In this document: positions 7,512-17,150 of the stretch, one piece after another | Layout of the letters: each line of letters opens with the position of its first letter | Position numbering within the stretch: position 1 is the stretch's first letter | NCBI RefSeq assembly: GCF_009729075.1 | Contig: NZ_VTGY01000001.1 | Span: 248,001 to 312,000 of the forward strand | Source: Mycolicibacterium sp. CBMA 226 | GTDB lineage: Bacteria > Actinomycetota > Actinomycetes > Mycobacteriales > Mycobacteriaceae | DNA length: 64,000 nucleotides | Direction: 5' to 3' | The notes under the pieces: generated by a model | The model's input: only the letters and a program-made list of their open reading frames with translations | What the model was told of the DNA's origin: nothing | The model's database searches: none | Program-made: the position numbers and the translations under genes

Positions 7512-9080
7512 CTAATCGTAGGTCAGCCAGAGCGCCGTGTCGGGTGGCATTCGCCCGCCGGGCAGCGGGCCGCTGGCGAGCACCACCTGGCCGGCGGGGA
7601 TGTCGACCGTGGCGCTGCCCGCATTCAGCAGGCACACCAGGCCGTCCTCGCACCGGAATGCCAACAGGTCCGGCGCCGTCGGTAGCCACCGCACCGAACG
7701 TCCCAAAACTGTTCGGCCCCGGCGTAATTCGATGGCCCGCCGGAACAGCGTCAAGGTCGAATCGGGGTCCGCGGACTGCGCGGCAACCGTCAGCGGACCC
7801 CAACCGTCAGGCATTGGCAACCAGGTGTCGGCCGTCGAAGAAAAGCCATACGGTGGCACGTCGCCGGACCAGGGCAGTGGCACCCTGCAGCCGTCGCGGC
7901 CCCGCTCGGTGTGGCCGGAGCGCTCCCACACGGGGTCCTGCAGCACGTCGTCGGGCAGGTCGACGTTCGGCAGCCCGAGTTCTTCGCCGTTGTAGACGAA
8001 TACCGCCCCGGGGAGCGCCAACATTACGAGCGCCATCGCCCGGGCCCGGGAAAGCCCTTGTGCGCCATCGCCGTAACGGCTGACTTCGCGTTCGACGTCG
8101 TGGTTGGACAGCGTCCACGTGGGTGGCGAGTCGGCCAGTTGGGCGGCAGCCAGCGAATTCTCGATCGCCTGGCGGACGGCGTCCGCGGTGAAATCGGCTC
8201 GCACCAAACGGAAATTGAAACCCAGATGCAGCTCGTCGGGGCGTAGATACTTGGCGAAGTCCTCGTTGTCGAACACCCAGACCTCACCGACGGTGGCCGC
8301 GTCGGGATAGTCGTCGAGCACCGTCCGGATACCGCGGTGAATGGCGTGCACGCCTTCGTTGTTGAAGCGCGGATCGTCCACGCGGGTGGCCAGCATGGTC
8401 CCTTCGGGATCGGCCATGTCCGGCAGGTCCGCCGGCTTCGCCATCCCGTGCGCGACGTCGATGCGGAAGCCCGCCACACCGCGGTCCAGCCAGAACCGCA
8501 GCGTCCGTTCCAAATCCGCGGGAACCTCCGGGTTGTCCCAGTTCAGATCGGGCTGTGCGGCGTCGAACAGGTGCAGGTACCACTGGCCGGGCCTGCCGTC
8601 GGGCTCGGTGACCCGGGTCCAGGCCGGGCCGCCGAACACCGACGTCCAGTTGTTGGGTGGTAGCGCGCCGCCCGGCCCGCTGCCGTCCCGGAAGATATAA
8701 CGCGACCGTTCCGAGCTGCCCGCGCCGGCGGCCAGGGCCGCCTGGAACCAGGGATGCGCCGAGCTGGTGTGGTTGGGGACCAGATCCATGGTGACCTTGA
8801 TGCCTGCCGCGTCCGCGGCGGCAATCAATCGGTCGAGCGCCGCCATGCCGCCGAACAGGGGGTCGACGTCACGCGGATCGGCGACGTCGTAACCGTGATC
8901 GACCATGGGCGAGACCATGACCGGGTTGAGCCAGAGCGCGTCGACGCCGAGCGAGCGCAGATGGTCGAGGCGCGCCGTCACGCCGTCGAGATCGCCGACG
9001 CCGTCACCGTCGCTGTCGGCGAACGAGCGCGGGTAGAGCTGATAGAAGACCGCGCGTGACCACCACCGCACGTCCTTCAT
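7512..9080 (-). CDS. aglA: Alpha-glucosidase, GH13 family
   Basis: 522 residues from the ATG at 9078-9080 (MKDVRWWSRAVFYQLYPRSF); the frame is open further upstream but that part is not protein-like and overlaps glbO. GH13 regions are all present: DLVPNHTS, GFRIDVAHG with the catalytic Asp nucleophile, VGEVWV with the general acid Glu, and LSNHDVER with the third carboxylate. It would hydrolyse alpha-1,4 or alpha-1,6 glucosides such as maltose or isomaltose oligosaccharides in the cytoplasm (no signal peptide). The aglA-glbO neighbourhood matches Rv2471-Rv2470 of M. tuberculosis. Confidence 0.9.
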   Translation of the reverse strand: MKDVRWWSRAVFYQLYPRSFADSDGDGVGDLDGVTARLDHLRSLGVDALWLNPVMVSPMVDHGYDVADPRDVDPLFGGMAALDRLIAAADAAGIKVTMDLVPNHTSSAHPWFQAALAAGAGSSERSRYIFRDGSGPGGALPPNNWTSVFGGPAWTRVTEPDGRPGQWYLHLFDAAQPDLNWDNPEVPADLERTLRFWLDRGVAGFRIDVAHGMAKPADLPDMADPEGTMLATRVDDPRFNNEGVHAIHRGIRTVLDDYPDAATVGEVWVFDNEDFAKYLRPDELHLGFNFRLVRADFTADAVRQAIENSLAAAQLADSPPTWTLSNHDVEREVSRYGDGAQGLSRARAMALVMLALPGAVFVYNGEELGLPNVDLPDDVLQDPVWERSGHTERGRDGCRVPLPWSGDVPPYGFSSTADTWLPMPDGWGPLTVAAQSADPDSTLTLFRRAIELRRGRTVLGRSVRWLPTAPDLLAFRCEDGLVCLLNAGSATVDIPAGQVVLASGPLPGGRMPPDTALWLTYD

Positions 9081-9096
9081 CAGGCCCCGGTTGTCA

Positions 9097-9501
9097 TCAG
9101 AACGCCGAGTTGACCATGTGCTGGGCGGCCATGTCGAAGTAGTCGAGCAGGGCCTGCCGGTGGGCGTCATCGATGGTCTCCGAGCCGATCGAGGCGAGCG
9201 CGGTGTGCATGCAGCGCAGCCAGGCGTCGCGCTCGAGGAAACCGATCCGGAACGGGGCATGCCGCATCCGCAGCCGAGGGTGGCCGCGTTCCTCGCCGTA
9301 GGTACGGGGACCGCCCCAATATTGCTCGAGGAACATCTGCAGCCGGTGCTCAGCGCCATCGAGGTCATCCTCGGGATACAGCGGGCGCAGGATCTCGTCG
9401 TCGCGGACCAGTTGGTAGAACCGCGACACCAGGAGTTGGAAGGTCTCCGCTCCGCCGACTTCGTCGTAGAACGACCGCTGCGCCTCTGTCACGGTCGCCA
9501 T
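9097..9501 (-). CDS. glbO: Group II truncated haemoglobin (trHbO)
   Basis: 134 residues starting [20 protein letters not shown]. The segments [34 protein letters not shown] and [10 protein letters not shown] match M. tuberculosis GlbO almost residue for residue as I recall it, including the proximal His of RHAPF and the Trp of the G helix (DAW). It binds haem and oxygen, and has been linked to respiration and peroxide protection. A start 10 codons upstream is possible, but the ATG at 9499-9501 gives the family length. The gene is 16 bp upstream of aglA on the same strand. Confidence 0.93.
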   Translation of the reverse strand: MATVTEAQRSFYDEVGGAETFQLLVSRFYQLVRDDEILRPLYPEDDLDGAEHRLQMFLEQYWGGPRTYGEERGHPRLRMRHAPFRIGFLERDAWLRCMHTALASIGSETIDDAHRQALLDYFDMAAQHMVNSAF

Positions 9502-9633
9502 TGTCCACGAGGACGCGATGACGCGTTCCACGCGGGACTCGTCACCCGAAGTTCATCGGATGGTCCAGCTAACACGCCGGAATTCTCGTGCGATCTCCGC
9601 CGATCCGTGGTGGACTGTCACCACGGAGGACGT

Positions 9634-10281
9634 ATGTCGCAACGGAGAAAGGTCCGCGGCCACAGACTTCATGGCACCGCGGCAGGCTCGCTTGGGCCCG
9701 TATCGAGCCCAGCGCTGTCATCACCCCTGCACGCAGTCGAGTCGAGTCCGAGCGCCGGTTCGCTCTGGGGCCGTCGCCGCGTCCTGCTGCTGAATTCGAC
9801 CTACGAACCGCTGACGGCCCTGCCCATGCGCCGCGCGGTGATCATGGTGCTGTGCGGCAAAGCCGACGTGGTGCACGACGATCCGACCGGTCCGCTCATA
9901 CACTCGGCGACGCGTGCGGTCCCTGTGCCGTCCGTCATCCGGCTGCGCAACTTCGTGCGGGTCCCTTACCGGGCCCGCATTCCTATGACGCGGGCCGCGC
10001 TGATGCACCGAGACCGCTTCCGGTGCGCGTACTGCGGCGGCAAGGCCGACACTGTCGACCACGTCGTGCCACGCAGCCGCGGCGGTGAGCACTCCTGGGA
10101 GAACTGCGTCGCGGCGTGTGGCCCCTGTAATCACCGCAAGGCCGACCGGCTGCTCTCGGAGCTGGGCTGGTCATTGCACGCGGTGCCGTTGCCGCCCAAG
10201 GGACAGCATTGGCGCCTCCTGTCGGCGGTCAAGGAACTCGATCCGGCCTGGGTGCGGTACCTCGGTGAAGGTGCCGCCTGA
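9634..10281 (+). CDS. HNH endonuclease family protein (Rv2469c-like)
   Basis: About 215 residues from the ATG at 9634 preceded by GGAGG (9625-9629). The C-terminal half holds the HNH core: FRCAYCGGKADTVDHVVPRS, then WENCVAACGPCNHRKADR, with two CxxC pairs that bind structural zinc and the His of the DHVVPRSRGG catalytic loop. The N-terminal domain (RRVLLLNSTYEPLTALPMRR) is typical of the actinobacterial chromosomal family related to Rv2469c, whose function is unknown. It is not linked to phage or restriction genes here. Start uncertain: a downstream GTG before SSPALSS is an alternative. Confidence 0.8.
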   Translation: MSQRRKVRGHRLHGTAAGSLGPVSSPALSSPLHAVESSPSAGSLWGRRRVLLLNSTYEPLTALPMRRAVIMVLCGKADVVHDDPTGPLIHSATRAVPVPSVIRLRNFVRVPYRARIPMTRAALMHRDRFRCAYCGGKADTVDHVVPRSRGGEHSWENCVAACGPCNHRKADRLLSELGWSLHAVPLPPKGQHWRLLSAVKELDPAWVRYLGEGAA

Positions 10282-10344
10282 CATCCGTCGGCGGATTGCC
10301 CCTGTCCTCAGCGTGAGTCGCGTGGCTACTGATACGGTTTGCGC

Positions 10345-10575
10345 GTGAGCATTGCACTTACTCATTCGCTGCTCGGTGGGGTGCCGTTGGCGCTGCTGCT
10401 GGTGCTTGGCGCGCTGTTCTTGCTGCGCAAGGGTCCGCATCCGGACACCTACAAGATGACCGACAAGTGGACCCACGCGCCGATCCTGTGGGCGGCCGAG
10501 GAACCGGCGGATCACGGCCACGGTGGCCATGACTCGCACCTGACTGTGGGAGGTGGCGCAAGTGGCAAGTGGTAG
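10345..10575 (+). CDS. ctaJ: Small membrane subunit resembling CtaJ of the aa3 cytochrome oxidase
   Basis: 76 residues from GTG at 10345. One N-terminal membrane helix ([20 protein letters not shown]) is followed by the short cytoplasmic motif [22 protein letters not shown] and a His/Gly-rich tail. This matches the small single-span protein called CtaJ in the mycobacterial III2-IV2 respiratory supercomplex, as I recall it. A TACGGT hexamer at 10333-10338 lies exactly 6 bp before the GTG, the arrangement of mycobacterial leaderless promoters, which supports this start. It overlaps the DUF5130 gene by 14 bp. Confidence 0.65.
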   Translation: MSIALTHSLLGGVPLALLLVLGALFLLRKGPHPDTYKMTDKWTHAPILWAAEEPADHGHGGHDSHLTVGGGASGKW

Positions 10576-11038
10576 CCAGACCGAGGTCGCAAACATCGAT
10601 CCGGCCAACCTGCCGTACGGCTACGCCGTCACGTACAGCGGCCGCGTCTCCGGCGTCACCGAACCCGGTGAGCTGTCGGTGCACTACCCGTTCCCGGTCA
10701 AGGACCTGGTGTTCCTCGACGACGCCCTGAAGTACGGTTCGCGCGCCGCCGGCGCCCGCTTCGCCGTCTACATCGGCGACCTGGGTGCCGACACCGCTGC
10801 CACCGCGCGTGAGGTGCTGGCCACCGTGCCGACGCCGAACAACGCGGTGCTGCTGGCCGTCTCGCCGAACCAGAAGGCCATCGAGGTCGTCTACGGCTCT
10901 GAGGTCCGCGGTCGCGGTATCGAGGAGGCCGCTCCGCTCGGTGTGTCCGCGGCGGCGGCGTCGTTCAAGCAGGGCAACCTGATGGACGGCCTGATCAGCG
11001 CGGTCCGCGTGCTGAGCGCCGGCGTCTCGCCCGCCTGA
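10562..11038 (+). CDS. DUF5130 protein (Rv2468c-like), possible CtaI oxidase accessory subunit
   Basis: 158 residues from the GTG at 10562, chosen because GGGAGG (10548-10553) sits 8 bp upstream; an in-frame GTG at 10553 overlaps that ribosome site. The fold resembles TPM domains: [48 protein letters not shown] and a final helix. Its overlap with the CtaJ-like gene argues for joint function; the adjacent M. smegmatis genes encode the two small oxidase-associated subunits CtaI and CtaJ, so this is probably CtaI, but I could not verify that name. Confidence 0.65.
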   Translation: MASGSQTEVANIDPANLPYGYAVTYSGRVSGVTEPGELSVHYPFPVKDLVFLDDALKYGSRAAGARFAVYIGDLGADTAATAREVLATVPTPNNAVLLAVSPNQKAIEVVYGSEVRGRGIEEAAPLGVSAAAASFKQGNLMDGLISAVRVLSAGVSPA

Positions 11039-11045
11039 TTTCGTT

Positions 11046-11088
11046 CACTCTGCCGGGTGTGAACCACTGGTTCGCACCCGGCAGAGTG
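11046..11088. terminator. Long hairpin between convergent genes
   Basis: Arms of 21 bp with one mismatch (CACTCTGCCGGGTG at the left end, CACCCGGCAGAGTG at the right) close around a 1-bp centre. It sits between the convergent DUF5130 and alkB genes and lacks a strong T-run, as is usual for mycobacterial bidirectional terminators. Confidence 0.75.
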
Positions 11089-11147
11089 CTGTCTGGGGTG
11101 TGTTGGCCCGGCGCCGCCGGCGCCGGATCGGCGACGCGCAGTCGGGA

Positions 11148-12362
11148 TCAGCGAGCCAGCGTGGGGTAACGCTTACGCAGGCGGGCCTCGTAGCCAGGCT
11201 GCAACGCGGTGAGGCTGACGTCGCCGTCGTAGTGGGCGAGCACGCGCGGGTCCATCACCCGGCGCCACAACGGCGGGCAGATGGCGAGCAGCAGCATGGT
11301 GCCGTAACCGCCCGGCAGCTGCGGAGCCTCGTCGGCATGGCACAGCGCCTGGTACCTGCGCATCGGGTTGGCGTGGTGATCGGAGTGCCGCTGCAGATGG
11401 AACAGGAAGACGTTGGCGATCACGGTGTTGCTGTTCCAGCTGTGGCCGGCGCGCACGCGCTCATAACGACCATTGGGCAGTTTCTGCCGCCGCAGGCCGT
11501 AATGCTCGAGATAGTTGACCGTCTCCAGCAGGAAGATGCCGATCACGGCCTGGCCGAACAGCCACGGCAGGACGACGACGCCGAACCAGGCCACCAGGAT
11601 GACGAACAGGATGGCACTCAGCAGCCAGGCGTTGAGGACCTCGTTGCGCAGCGACCACTTGGGCTTGCCCGCGCGGGCCAGGCGGTCGCACTCCAGCCGC
11701 CAGGCCGAGCGCAGGCTGCCGAGGACCGACCGGCCGATGAAGGCGTAGAGGCTCTCGCCGAGGCGTGAGCTGGCCGGATCCTCGGGAGTCGCCACCCGCA
11801 CGTGGTGGCCGCGGTTGTGCTCGACGAAGAAGTGGCCGTAACAGGTCTGGGCCAGGGCGATCTTGGAGAGCCGGCGCTCGGACATGCCGCGCTTGTGGCC
11901 GAGCTCGTGGGCGGCGTTGATCGCGATGCCACCGACCGTGCCGACCGAGGCCATGAGCCCCAGCTTGTCTGCGAACGACATGGATACCCAGCCGCCGCCG
12001 GCCCACAGCCAGCAGGCGAAAATCAGCGACAGGTACTGCGCCGGCAAGAATAGGTGTGTGGCGATCCGGTAGAACGGGTCGTCTTCCAGGCTGCGCAGGT
12101 CGTCGGGTGCCGTGTCGGCCTCGGGGCCGACGATGTGGTCCAGCAGTGGTATCAGCCCGAACGTCAGCAGCGAGCCCGTCCACCAGAATGCGTCGAGGCC
12201 GGTGAGCCAGACGAGGAGCCAGGACAGGCCGACCATTCCGGGGGTGATGGGGCCGAGCAACCACACATAACGCTTGCCATCGCGCCATTTCGACTTGGCG
12301 GCCGGTGCGTCGGGCGCGTCTGGGTGCGATGCCTCCTGGCGCACGCCCAATGCCGACAACAC
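11148..12362 (-). CDS. alkB: Alkane 1-monooxygenase (AlkB-type, membrane di-iron)
   Basis: 404 residues from a GTG at 12362. It has the three His boxes of integral-membrane hydroxylases: HELGHKR near residue 150, EHNRGHHVRVATPEDPASS near 180 and LQRHSDHHAN near 325, plus NYLEHYGL near 283, and several hydrophobic spans. It would hydroxylate terminal alkane carbons in the membrane using electrons from rubredoxin. No rubredoxin gene is adjacent, unlike canonical actinobacterial alkB operons, so electrons must come from elsewhere. A close paralogue lies at 26502-27713. Confidence 0.88.
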   Translation of the reverse strand: MLSALGVRQEASHPDAPDAPAAKSKWRDGKRYVWLLGPITPGMVGLSWLLVWLTGLDAFWWTGSLLTFGLIPLLDHIVGPEADTAPDDLRSLEDDPFYRIATHLFLPAQYLSLIFACWLWAGGGWVSMSFADKLGLMASVGTVGGIAINAAHELGHKRGMSERRLSKIALAQTCYGHFFVEHNRGHHVRVATPEDPASSRLGESLYAFIGRSVLGSLRSAWRLECDRLARAGKPKWSLRNEVLNAWLLSAILFVILVAWFGVVVLPWLFGQAVIGIFLLETVNYLEHYGLRRQKLPNGRYERVRAGHSWNSNTVIANVFLFHLQRHSDHHANPMRRYQALCHADEAPQLPGGYGTMLLLAICPPLWRRVMDPRVLAHYDGDVSLTALQPGYEARLRKRYPTLAR

Positions 12363-12809
12363 CCCGTATTCGTACCTGCATTGGGCCGTTTGCGCAAATG
12401 CGGCACGGTAGCCAGACCTGTTTCTTCACCGCTTTCTCAGCATTGTCTAGCAAATTGTTTGAAGAGTCGGCATGCGTGGGTATTCGGCTGAGTTACCCGG
12501 CTCCGGTCCCCGCCGTGCCGTTGGGCCGCCGCGGCGATAAACTCGCAGGTAGATTGCCATGCCTGCATATGGGTGACGTAGGCCATACCGGGGGCCGTAC
12601 GGGTTGGACGACGCGCTGGCAGCCGGATCCCGCACAGCGGCGGAAACTCCGCGGCATCGTGTAATTTTTGAGATGAATCCGTTATTCGGAGGCCGGCAGG
12701 CAACTGGCTTCGGGTTAGCTGGGCGGTAAGACGGAAGGATGATCTTGGCAGTTGTGCACGGCCGCCATCGACACGTCCGGCGCTGGAATACAGCCATGGC
12801 AGGCCACCG
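12363..12809. other. Divergent intergenic region upstream of alkB and choD
   Basis: About 450 bp with no convincing gene. It must carry both promoters. The only coding-like item is a 24-codon reading frame from the ATG at 12739 to a TGA at 12811-12813 that overlaps the cholesterol-oxidase ATG by the sequence ATGA. No operator or RNA family was recognised. Confidence 0.5.
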
Positions 12810-14432
12810 ATGAGCCCGATCAGCCGCCGGCAGTTTCTCGGCGGTGCGGCGGTGGTGGGCGTCGCGGGCGCGGCCGGTGTCGGCGTCCTCGTCGAGCGAT
12901 CACGCGACCGCACCGAATCCCGTAAGCATTTCTCGGCCATCGTGATCGGCAGCGGATACGGCGGGGGAGTTTCGGCACTGCGGCTCGGACAGGCCGGCGT
13001 CGAGACACTGGTCATCGAACAGGGCCGACTATGGGACAAGCCCGACGACGACGGCAAGCGCTTCTCCAAAATGCTGCCCGCCGATACTCGCGCCGGCTGG
13101 TTCACCAAGGTGCCGCCCAGTCTGGTCACCTCGTTCGGCGGTTTCACCGTCGAGCAGGTGGCAGAGCACGCGCCGTCGCCCCAGCCGATCCAGGCCGGTA
13201 TCTGCCAGAAGGTGACGCACGGCGCCCACGACGTCTTCCGTGGCCTGGCGGTCGGTGGCGGCTCGATGATCAACGCGGGCATCGCTGCCATCCCGACTCC
13301 GCAGCAGGTCGCGACGACGTTCCCCGACATCGCTGCTGATGAGTTTCTGCAGACCTATGTCGAACGCGCCAAGACCGCGCTGAAGATCAGCTATCGCGAC
13401 ATGGACTGGTTCGAGCAGACGCCGTGCTTCCAATACGCCCGCGCCGGCCGCAAGTACGCGGCGGCGGCCGGTTACAAGGTCGACTACAACGGGAGTTCCT
13501 ACTCCTTCGACTATCTGGTCAAGGAGGCGGCCGGACAGGTGCCGCAGTCCTCGCTGGCCTTCGAGCAGCAGTTCGGCAACAACTACGGCCGGTTCGGCAG
13601 CGTCGACCAGACCTACATCGCCGAGGCGCTCAAGACCGGCCACGTCACGCTGCGTCCCCTGACCGAGGTCACCTCGATCCGCCAGGAGCGTTCGGGCGAG
13701 TTCGTGGTGTCCACCCGCGAGATCGACCGCTGGGGCAAAGAGCTGTCCAAGACCGAATTCGGTTGTGACCAGCTGTATCTGGCGGCCGGCGTGCTCGGCA
13801 CCACCAAGCTCCTGCTCAAGGCACGCGAGACCGGTGACCTGGCCCATCTGAACGATCAGGTCGGCAAGGGCTACGGCAACAACGGTGATCTGATGGTCGG
13901 CCACAACCTGGCCAAGAGCGATCCGGCCGGCACCACGCAGTCACTCATGGGCATGATCAACATCGACGGCCGCGACGACCCGGACAACCCGGTGTACGCC
14001 AGCATGTTCTCGATGCCGCTGCCGGTGGAGACCTATCTGCTCGGGTACTACGTCATGGTCGACACCGGCGACCGGGCCGACATCACCTATGACCGCCAGT
14101 CCGACACCGCGACGATCCAGTGGACCGACGCCTTCGCCGCCAACAACGAGGCCAAGGCCAGGCTGGTGTTCGACAAGATCATGAAGGCCAACAAGGTCGA
14201 CTACCGCAATGACCTGTTCAGCGGAAAAGTGTTCGCGCCCAACACTGTTCACCCGCTGGGCGGGTGCGTGCGGGGCAAGGCCACCGACGCCTTCGGGCGC
14301 GTGAACGGCCACCGCAACCTGTTCGTCAACGACGCGTCACTGATGCCCGGGCACCTGGGTTGCAACCCCTACATGACCATCACCGCGCTCGCCGAGCGCA
14401 ACATCGAAGGCATCCTGCAGGGCCGCACCTAG
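12810..14432 (+). CDS. choD: Secreted cholesterol oxidase (GMC family, type I)
   Basis: 540 residues. A twin-arginine signal SRRQFLGGAAVVGVAGAAG opens the protein; VIGSGYGGGVSALRL (about residue 46) is the FAD-binding motif, GLAVGGGSMINAG the second nucleotide motif, and HPLGGC (near 480) and GCNPYMTITALAERN (near 517) carry the catalytic His and Asn of type I cholesterol oxidases. It oxidises cholesterol to cholest-4-en-3-one with hydrogen peroxide release outside the cytoplasmic membrane. The sequence is closer to the exported Streptomyces/Rhodococcus type than to cytosolic Rv3409c ChoD, so the gene symbol is only approximate. Start supported by the Tat motif; ribosome site is weak. Confidence 0.85.
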   Translation: MSPISRRQFLGGAAVVGVAGAAGVGVLVERSRDRTESRKHFSAIVIGSGYGGGVSALRLGQAGVETLVIEQGRLWDKPDDDGKRFSKMLPADTRAGWFTKVPPSLVTSFGGFTVEQVAEHAPSPQPIQAGICQKVTHGAHDVFRGLAVGGGSMINAGIAAIPTPQQVATTFPDIAADEFLQTYVERAKTALKISYRDMDWFEQTPCFQYARAGRKYAAAAGYKVDYNGSSYSFDYLVKEAAGQVPQSSLAFEQQFGNNYGRFGSVDQTYIAEALKTGHVTLRPLTEVTSIRQERSGEFVVSTREIDRWGKELSKTEFGCDQLYLAAGVLGTTKLLLKARETGDLAHLNDQVGKGYGNNGDLMVGHNLAKSDPAGTTQSLMGMINIDGRDDPDNPVYASMFSMPLPVETYLLGYYVMVDTGDRADITYDRQSDTATIQWTDAFAANNEAKARLVFDKIMKANKVDYRNDLFSGKVFAPNTVHPLGGCVRGKATDAFGRVNGHRNLFVNDASLMPGHLGCNPYMTITALAERNIEGILQGRT

Positions 14433-14465
14433 CCGTGCCGGCCGGGTGCGGCCCCTGCAGTCGCG

Positions 14466-17048
14466 TCAGCTCACGTCGAAGGCCCGGGCACGCCGTGAAC
14501 GCTCCACTCCGGCACGGCCTTCCAGCACCAGACGGCGCAGGGCCGGCGGGATCTCCGGATCGGACAGGAACCGGTCGGCCGCGTCGAGGCCGGTCTGGCT
14601 GATGTCCCACGACGGGTACAGGCCGATGACGACGGTCTGGGCGACTTCGCTCGAGCGCCGCTCCCACACCCCGGAGATCGCCTCGAAGTAGCGGTCCCGG
14701 AACGGGTCGAGCAGCTCGGTCTGGCCGGGCTGAACCAGCCCGCCGACGATGGCGCGCGTGGTGATGTTCGCCAGCGTGTCATCTTCGATGACCTGTTGCC
14801 ACGCAGCCTCTTTCACCGCTGCCTGCGGGCGCGCGGCGGCGGCAGCAGCGGCGTTGCGCCGGCCGGCCGCCGTCGGGTCCTGCTTGGCCTCGGCGTCGAT
14901 GAACGGCGTCTGCACGCCGTCCGCATCGATGACGCCGGCGCGGGCCAGCGCGGTCACGATGCGCCACCGGAGGTCGGTGTCGATCACCAGGCCCGTCATG
15001 TTCACCGCGGCGGGCTCGTTGTCCAGCAGCGTCGACAGCACCGCGATGTGGTTGGGCGCCAGCACCGATGTGCACAGCGCGTTGACGTACGCCAGCTGGT
15101 GGTCCGATCCCGGCGACGAGTCCCGCGCCAGGTCGAGCAACGCGTCACCGAAAGCGGGCCAACCGATTTCGGCCGCCCATGCCGGGTCGGAGTAGGAGGT
15201 CAGCGCAGTCTGCGCTTGCAGCACCAGCCGCTGGGCGACACCCACCTCGGACTCGGCGTGCAGGCCACTCATCACGAGGGCGACGAATTCGCGGGCCTTC
15301 ATCTCGGCCTCGCGCGTCATCTCCCACGCCGCCGACCACGCCAGGGTGCGGGGGAGCGGATCGTCGATGTCGGCGATCCGGCTCAGCACCGTCTGCAGCG
15401 ACGCGGGGTCGAGTCGCATCGAGCAGTAGGTCAGGTCGTCGTCGTTGACCAGGACCAGCTTGCCGCGCGAAACCCCAACCAGCGCTGGAACATCCGTCAC
15501 CGGGCCCTCGACGTCGAGTTCCTCGCGGTGCACCCGGACCAGCTTGCCGGAGCCGTCGTCGTCGTAGATGCCCACCGCGAGCCGGTGTACGCGCGTCTCG
15601 CCGGCTCCGGGCGCCGCACCGCTCTGGGTGATGGCGAACCGCGTGAAGGCACCGGCACCGTCGACGTCGAAATCCGCCCGCAGGGTGTTCAGGCCCGTGG
15701 TCTTCAGCCACTGCTGACCCCAGTCCGACAGGTCCCGGCCCGACGACTTCTCCAGCGCGCCAAGCAGATCGGCGAACGTGGCGTTGCCGTATGCGTGATC
15801 GCGGAAGTAGTCGCGCAGACCCGACAGGAACGGCTCCAGCCCGACGTAGGCCACCAGCTGCTTGAGCACGCTGGCGCCCTTGGCGTAGGTGATGCCGTCG
15901 AAGTTCACCTCGACAGCGGCCAGGTCGGGGATGTCCGCGGCCACCGGGTGGGTGGACGGCAACTGGTCCTGCCGGTACGCCCAGGACTTCTCCACGTTCG
16001 CGAAGGTGGTCCAGGCCTGCTTGTACTCGGTGGCCTCGGCCTGGCACAGCACCGATGCGAACGTGGCGAAGGACTCGTTGAGCCACAGGTCATCCCACCA
16101 CTGCATGGTGACCAGGTCGCCGAACCACATGTGCGCCATCTCGTGCAGCACGGTCTCGGCGCGGCGCTCGTACGAGTAGCGCGTGACCTTGGACCGGAAG
16201 ACGTAATCCTCCAGGAACGTCACCGCCCCCGCGTTCTCCATGGCGCCCGCGTTGAACTCCGGCACGAACAGCTGGTCGTACTTACCGAACGCGTACGGTG
16301 TCCCGAAGTTCTTGTGGTAGAAGGAAAATCCCTGTTTGGTCTCGGTGAACAGCCGGTCGGCGTCCATGAACTCCGCCAGCGACGCGCGGCAGAAGATGCC
16401 CAGCGGAATGTCGCCGTGCTCGTCGCTGTAGACGTCGTCCCACCGGGCGTACGGCCCGGCGATCAACGCGGCCAGGTAGGTGCTCATCTTCGGGGTGGTG
16501 GCGAATCGATGAACCCTCCCCGTATCTGATGTCGCCGCCGGGGCGGCCCCGTTCGAGATCACCTGCCAGTGCGCGGGCGCGGTCACCGCCACATCGAAGG
16601 TGGCCTTGAGGTCCGGCTGGTCGAAGCAGGCGAACATCCGCTTGGCGTCGGCGGTCTCGAACTGGGAGTAGAGGTAGACCTCGCCGTCGACCGGGTCGAC
16701 GAAGCGGTGCAGTCCTTCGCCGGTGTTGGAGTAACGGCAGTCGGCGTCGACCACCACGACGTTCTGCTCGGCGAGCCCCGCCAGCGGCACGCCCGTCGAC
16801 TCGTCGTACGCGGACACGTCGATGGGCAGCCCGTTGAGGGTCGCACTGCGGATGGTGTCGGCGGCGATGTCGATCACGGTGTTGGCGCCGGGCAGGGCGC
16901 TGAACGTCACCGTGGTCACGGAGCGGAAGGTGCGCTCGCCGGGTGCGCCGGCACCGTCGGTGAGGTCGAGATCGATGCGGTAGTTGTCGACGGTCACCAG
17001 TGCCGCGCGCTCGGCGGCCTGGTCGCGGGTGAGGTTCGGAAGTGCCAC
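14466..17048 (-). CDS. pepN: Aminopeptidase N (M1 family)
   Basis: 860 residues, normal for actinobacterial PepN. GAMENAG near residue 266 binds the substrate amino terminus, HEMAHMWFGDLVT near 299 with NESFAT near 323 forms the HExxH-x18-E zinc site, and an ERAP1-like helical C-terminal domain follows. It is a cytosolic zinc enzyme that removes N-terminal residues from peptides produced by proteases such as ClpP and the proteasome. It is divergent from the DsbA-like gene as in the M. tuberculosis Rv2467-Rv2466c pair. Confidence 0.95.
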   Translation of the reverse strand: MALPNLTRDQAAERAALVTVDNYRIDLDLTDGAGAPGERTFRSVTTVTFSALPGANTVIDIAADTIRSATLNGLPIDVSAYDESTGVPLAGLAEQNVVVVDADCRYSNTGEGLHRFVDPVDGEVYLYSQFETADAKRMFACFDQPDLKATFDVAVTAPAHWQVISNGAAPAATSDTGRVHRFATTPKMSTYLAALIAGPYARWDDVYSDEHGDIPLGIFCRASLAEFMDADRLFTETKQGFSFYHKNFGTPYAFGKYDQLFVPEFNAGAMENAGAVTFLEDYVFRSKVTRYSYERRAETVLHEMAHMWFGDLVTMQWWDDLWLNESFATFASVLCQAEATEYKQAWTTFANVEKSWAYRQDQLPSTHPVAADIPDLAAVEVNFDGITYAKGASVLKQLVAYVGLEPFLSGLRDYFRDHAYGNATFADLLGALEKSSGRDLSDWGQQWLKTTGLNTLRADFDVDGAGAFTRFAITQSGAAPGAGETRVHRLAVGIYDDDGSGKLVRVHREELDVEGPVTDVPALVGVSRGKLVLVNDDDLTYCSMRLDPASLQTVLSRIADIDDPLPRTLAWSAAWEMTREAEMKAREFVALVMSGLHAESEVGVAQRLVLQAQTALTSYSDPAWAAEIGWPAFGDALLDLARDSSPGSDHQLAYVNALCTSVLAPNHIAVLSTLLDNEPAAVNMTGLVIDTDLRWRIVTALARAGVIDADGVQTPFIDAEAKQDPTAAGRRNAAAAAAARPQAAVKEAAWQQVIEDDTLANITTRAIVGGLVQPGQTELLDPFRDRYFEAISGVWERRSSEVAQTVVIGLYPSWDISQTGLDAADRFLSDPEIPPALRRLVLEGRAGVERSRRARAFDVS

Positions 17049-17150
17049 GTCACCAACTTAGGGGACAACCGGTAGCCGTGACCGGGAACATAGGGACGCC
17101 GGGCATAGTTGTTGGCAACGGATCTATACCGACTGCAGTAAGGATGAGCA

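Noticed and set aside
9081..9368. N-terminal extension of aglA
   Set aside because: Residues are low-complexity antisense translation of glbO; MKDVRWW is the family start.
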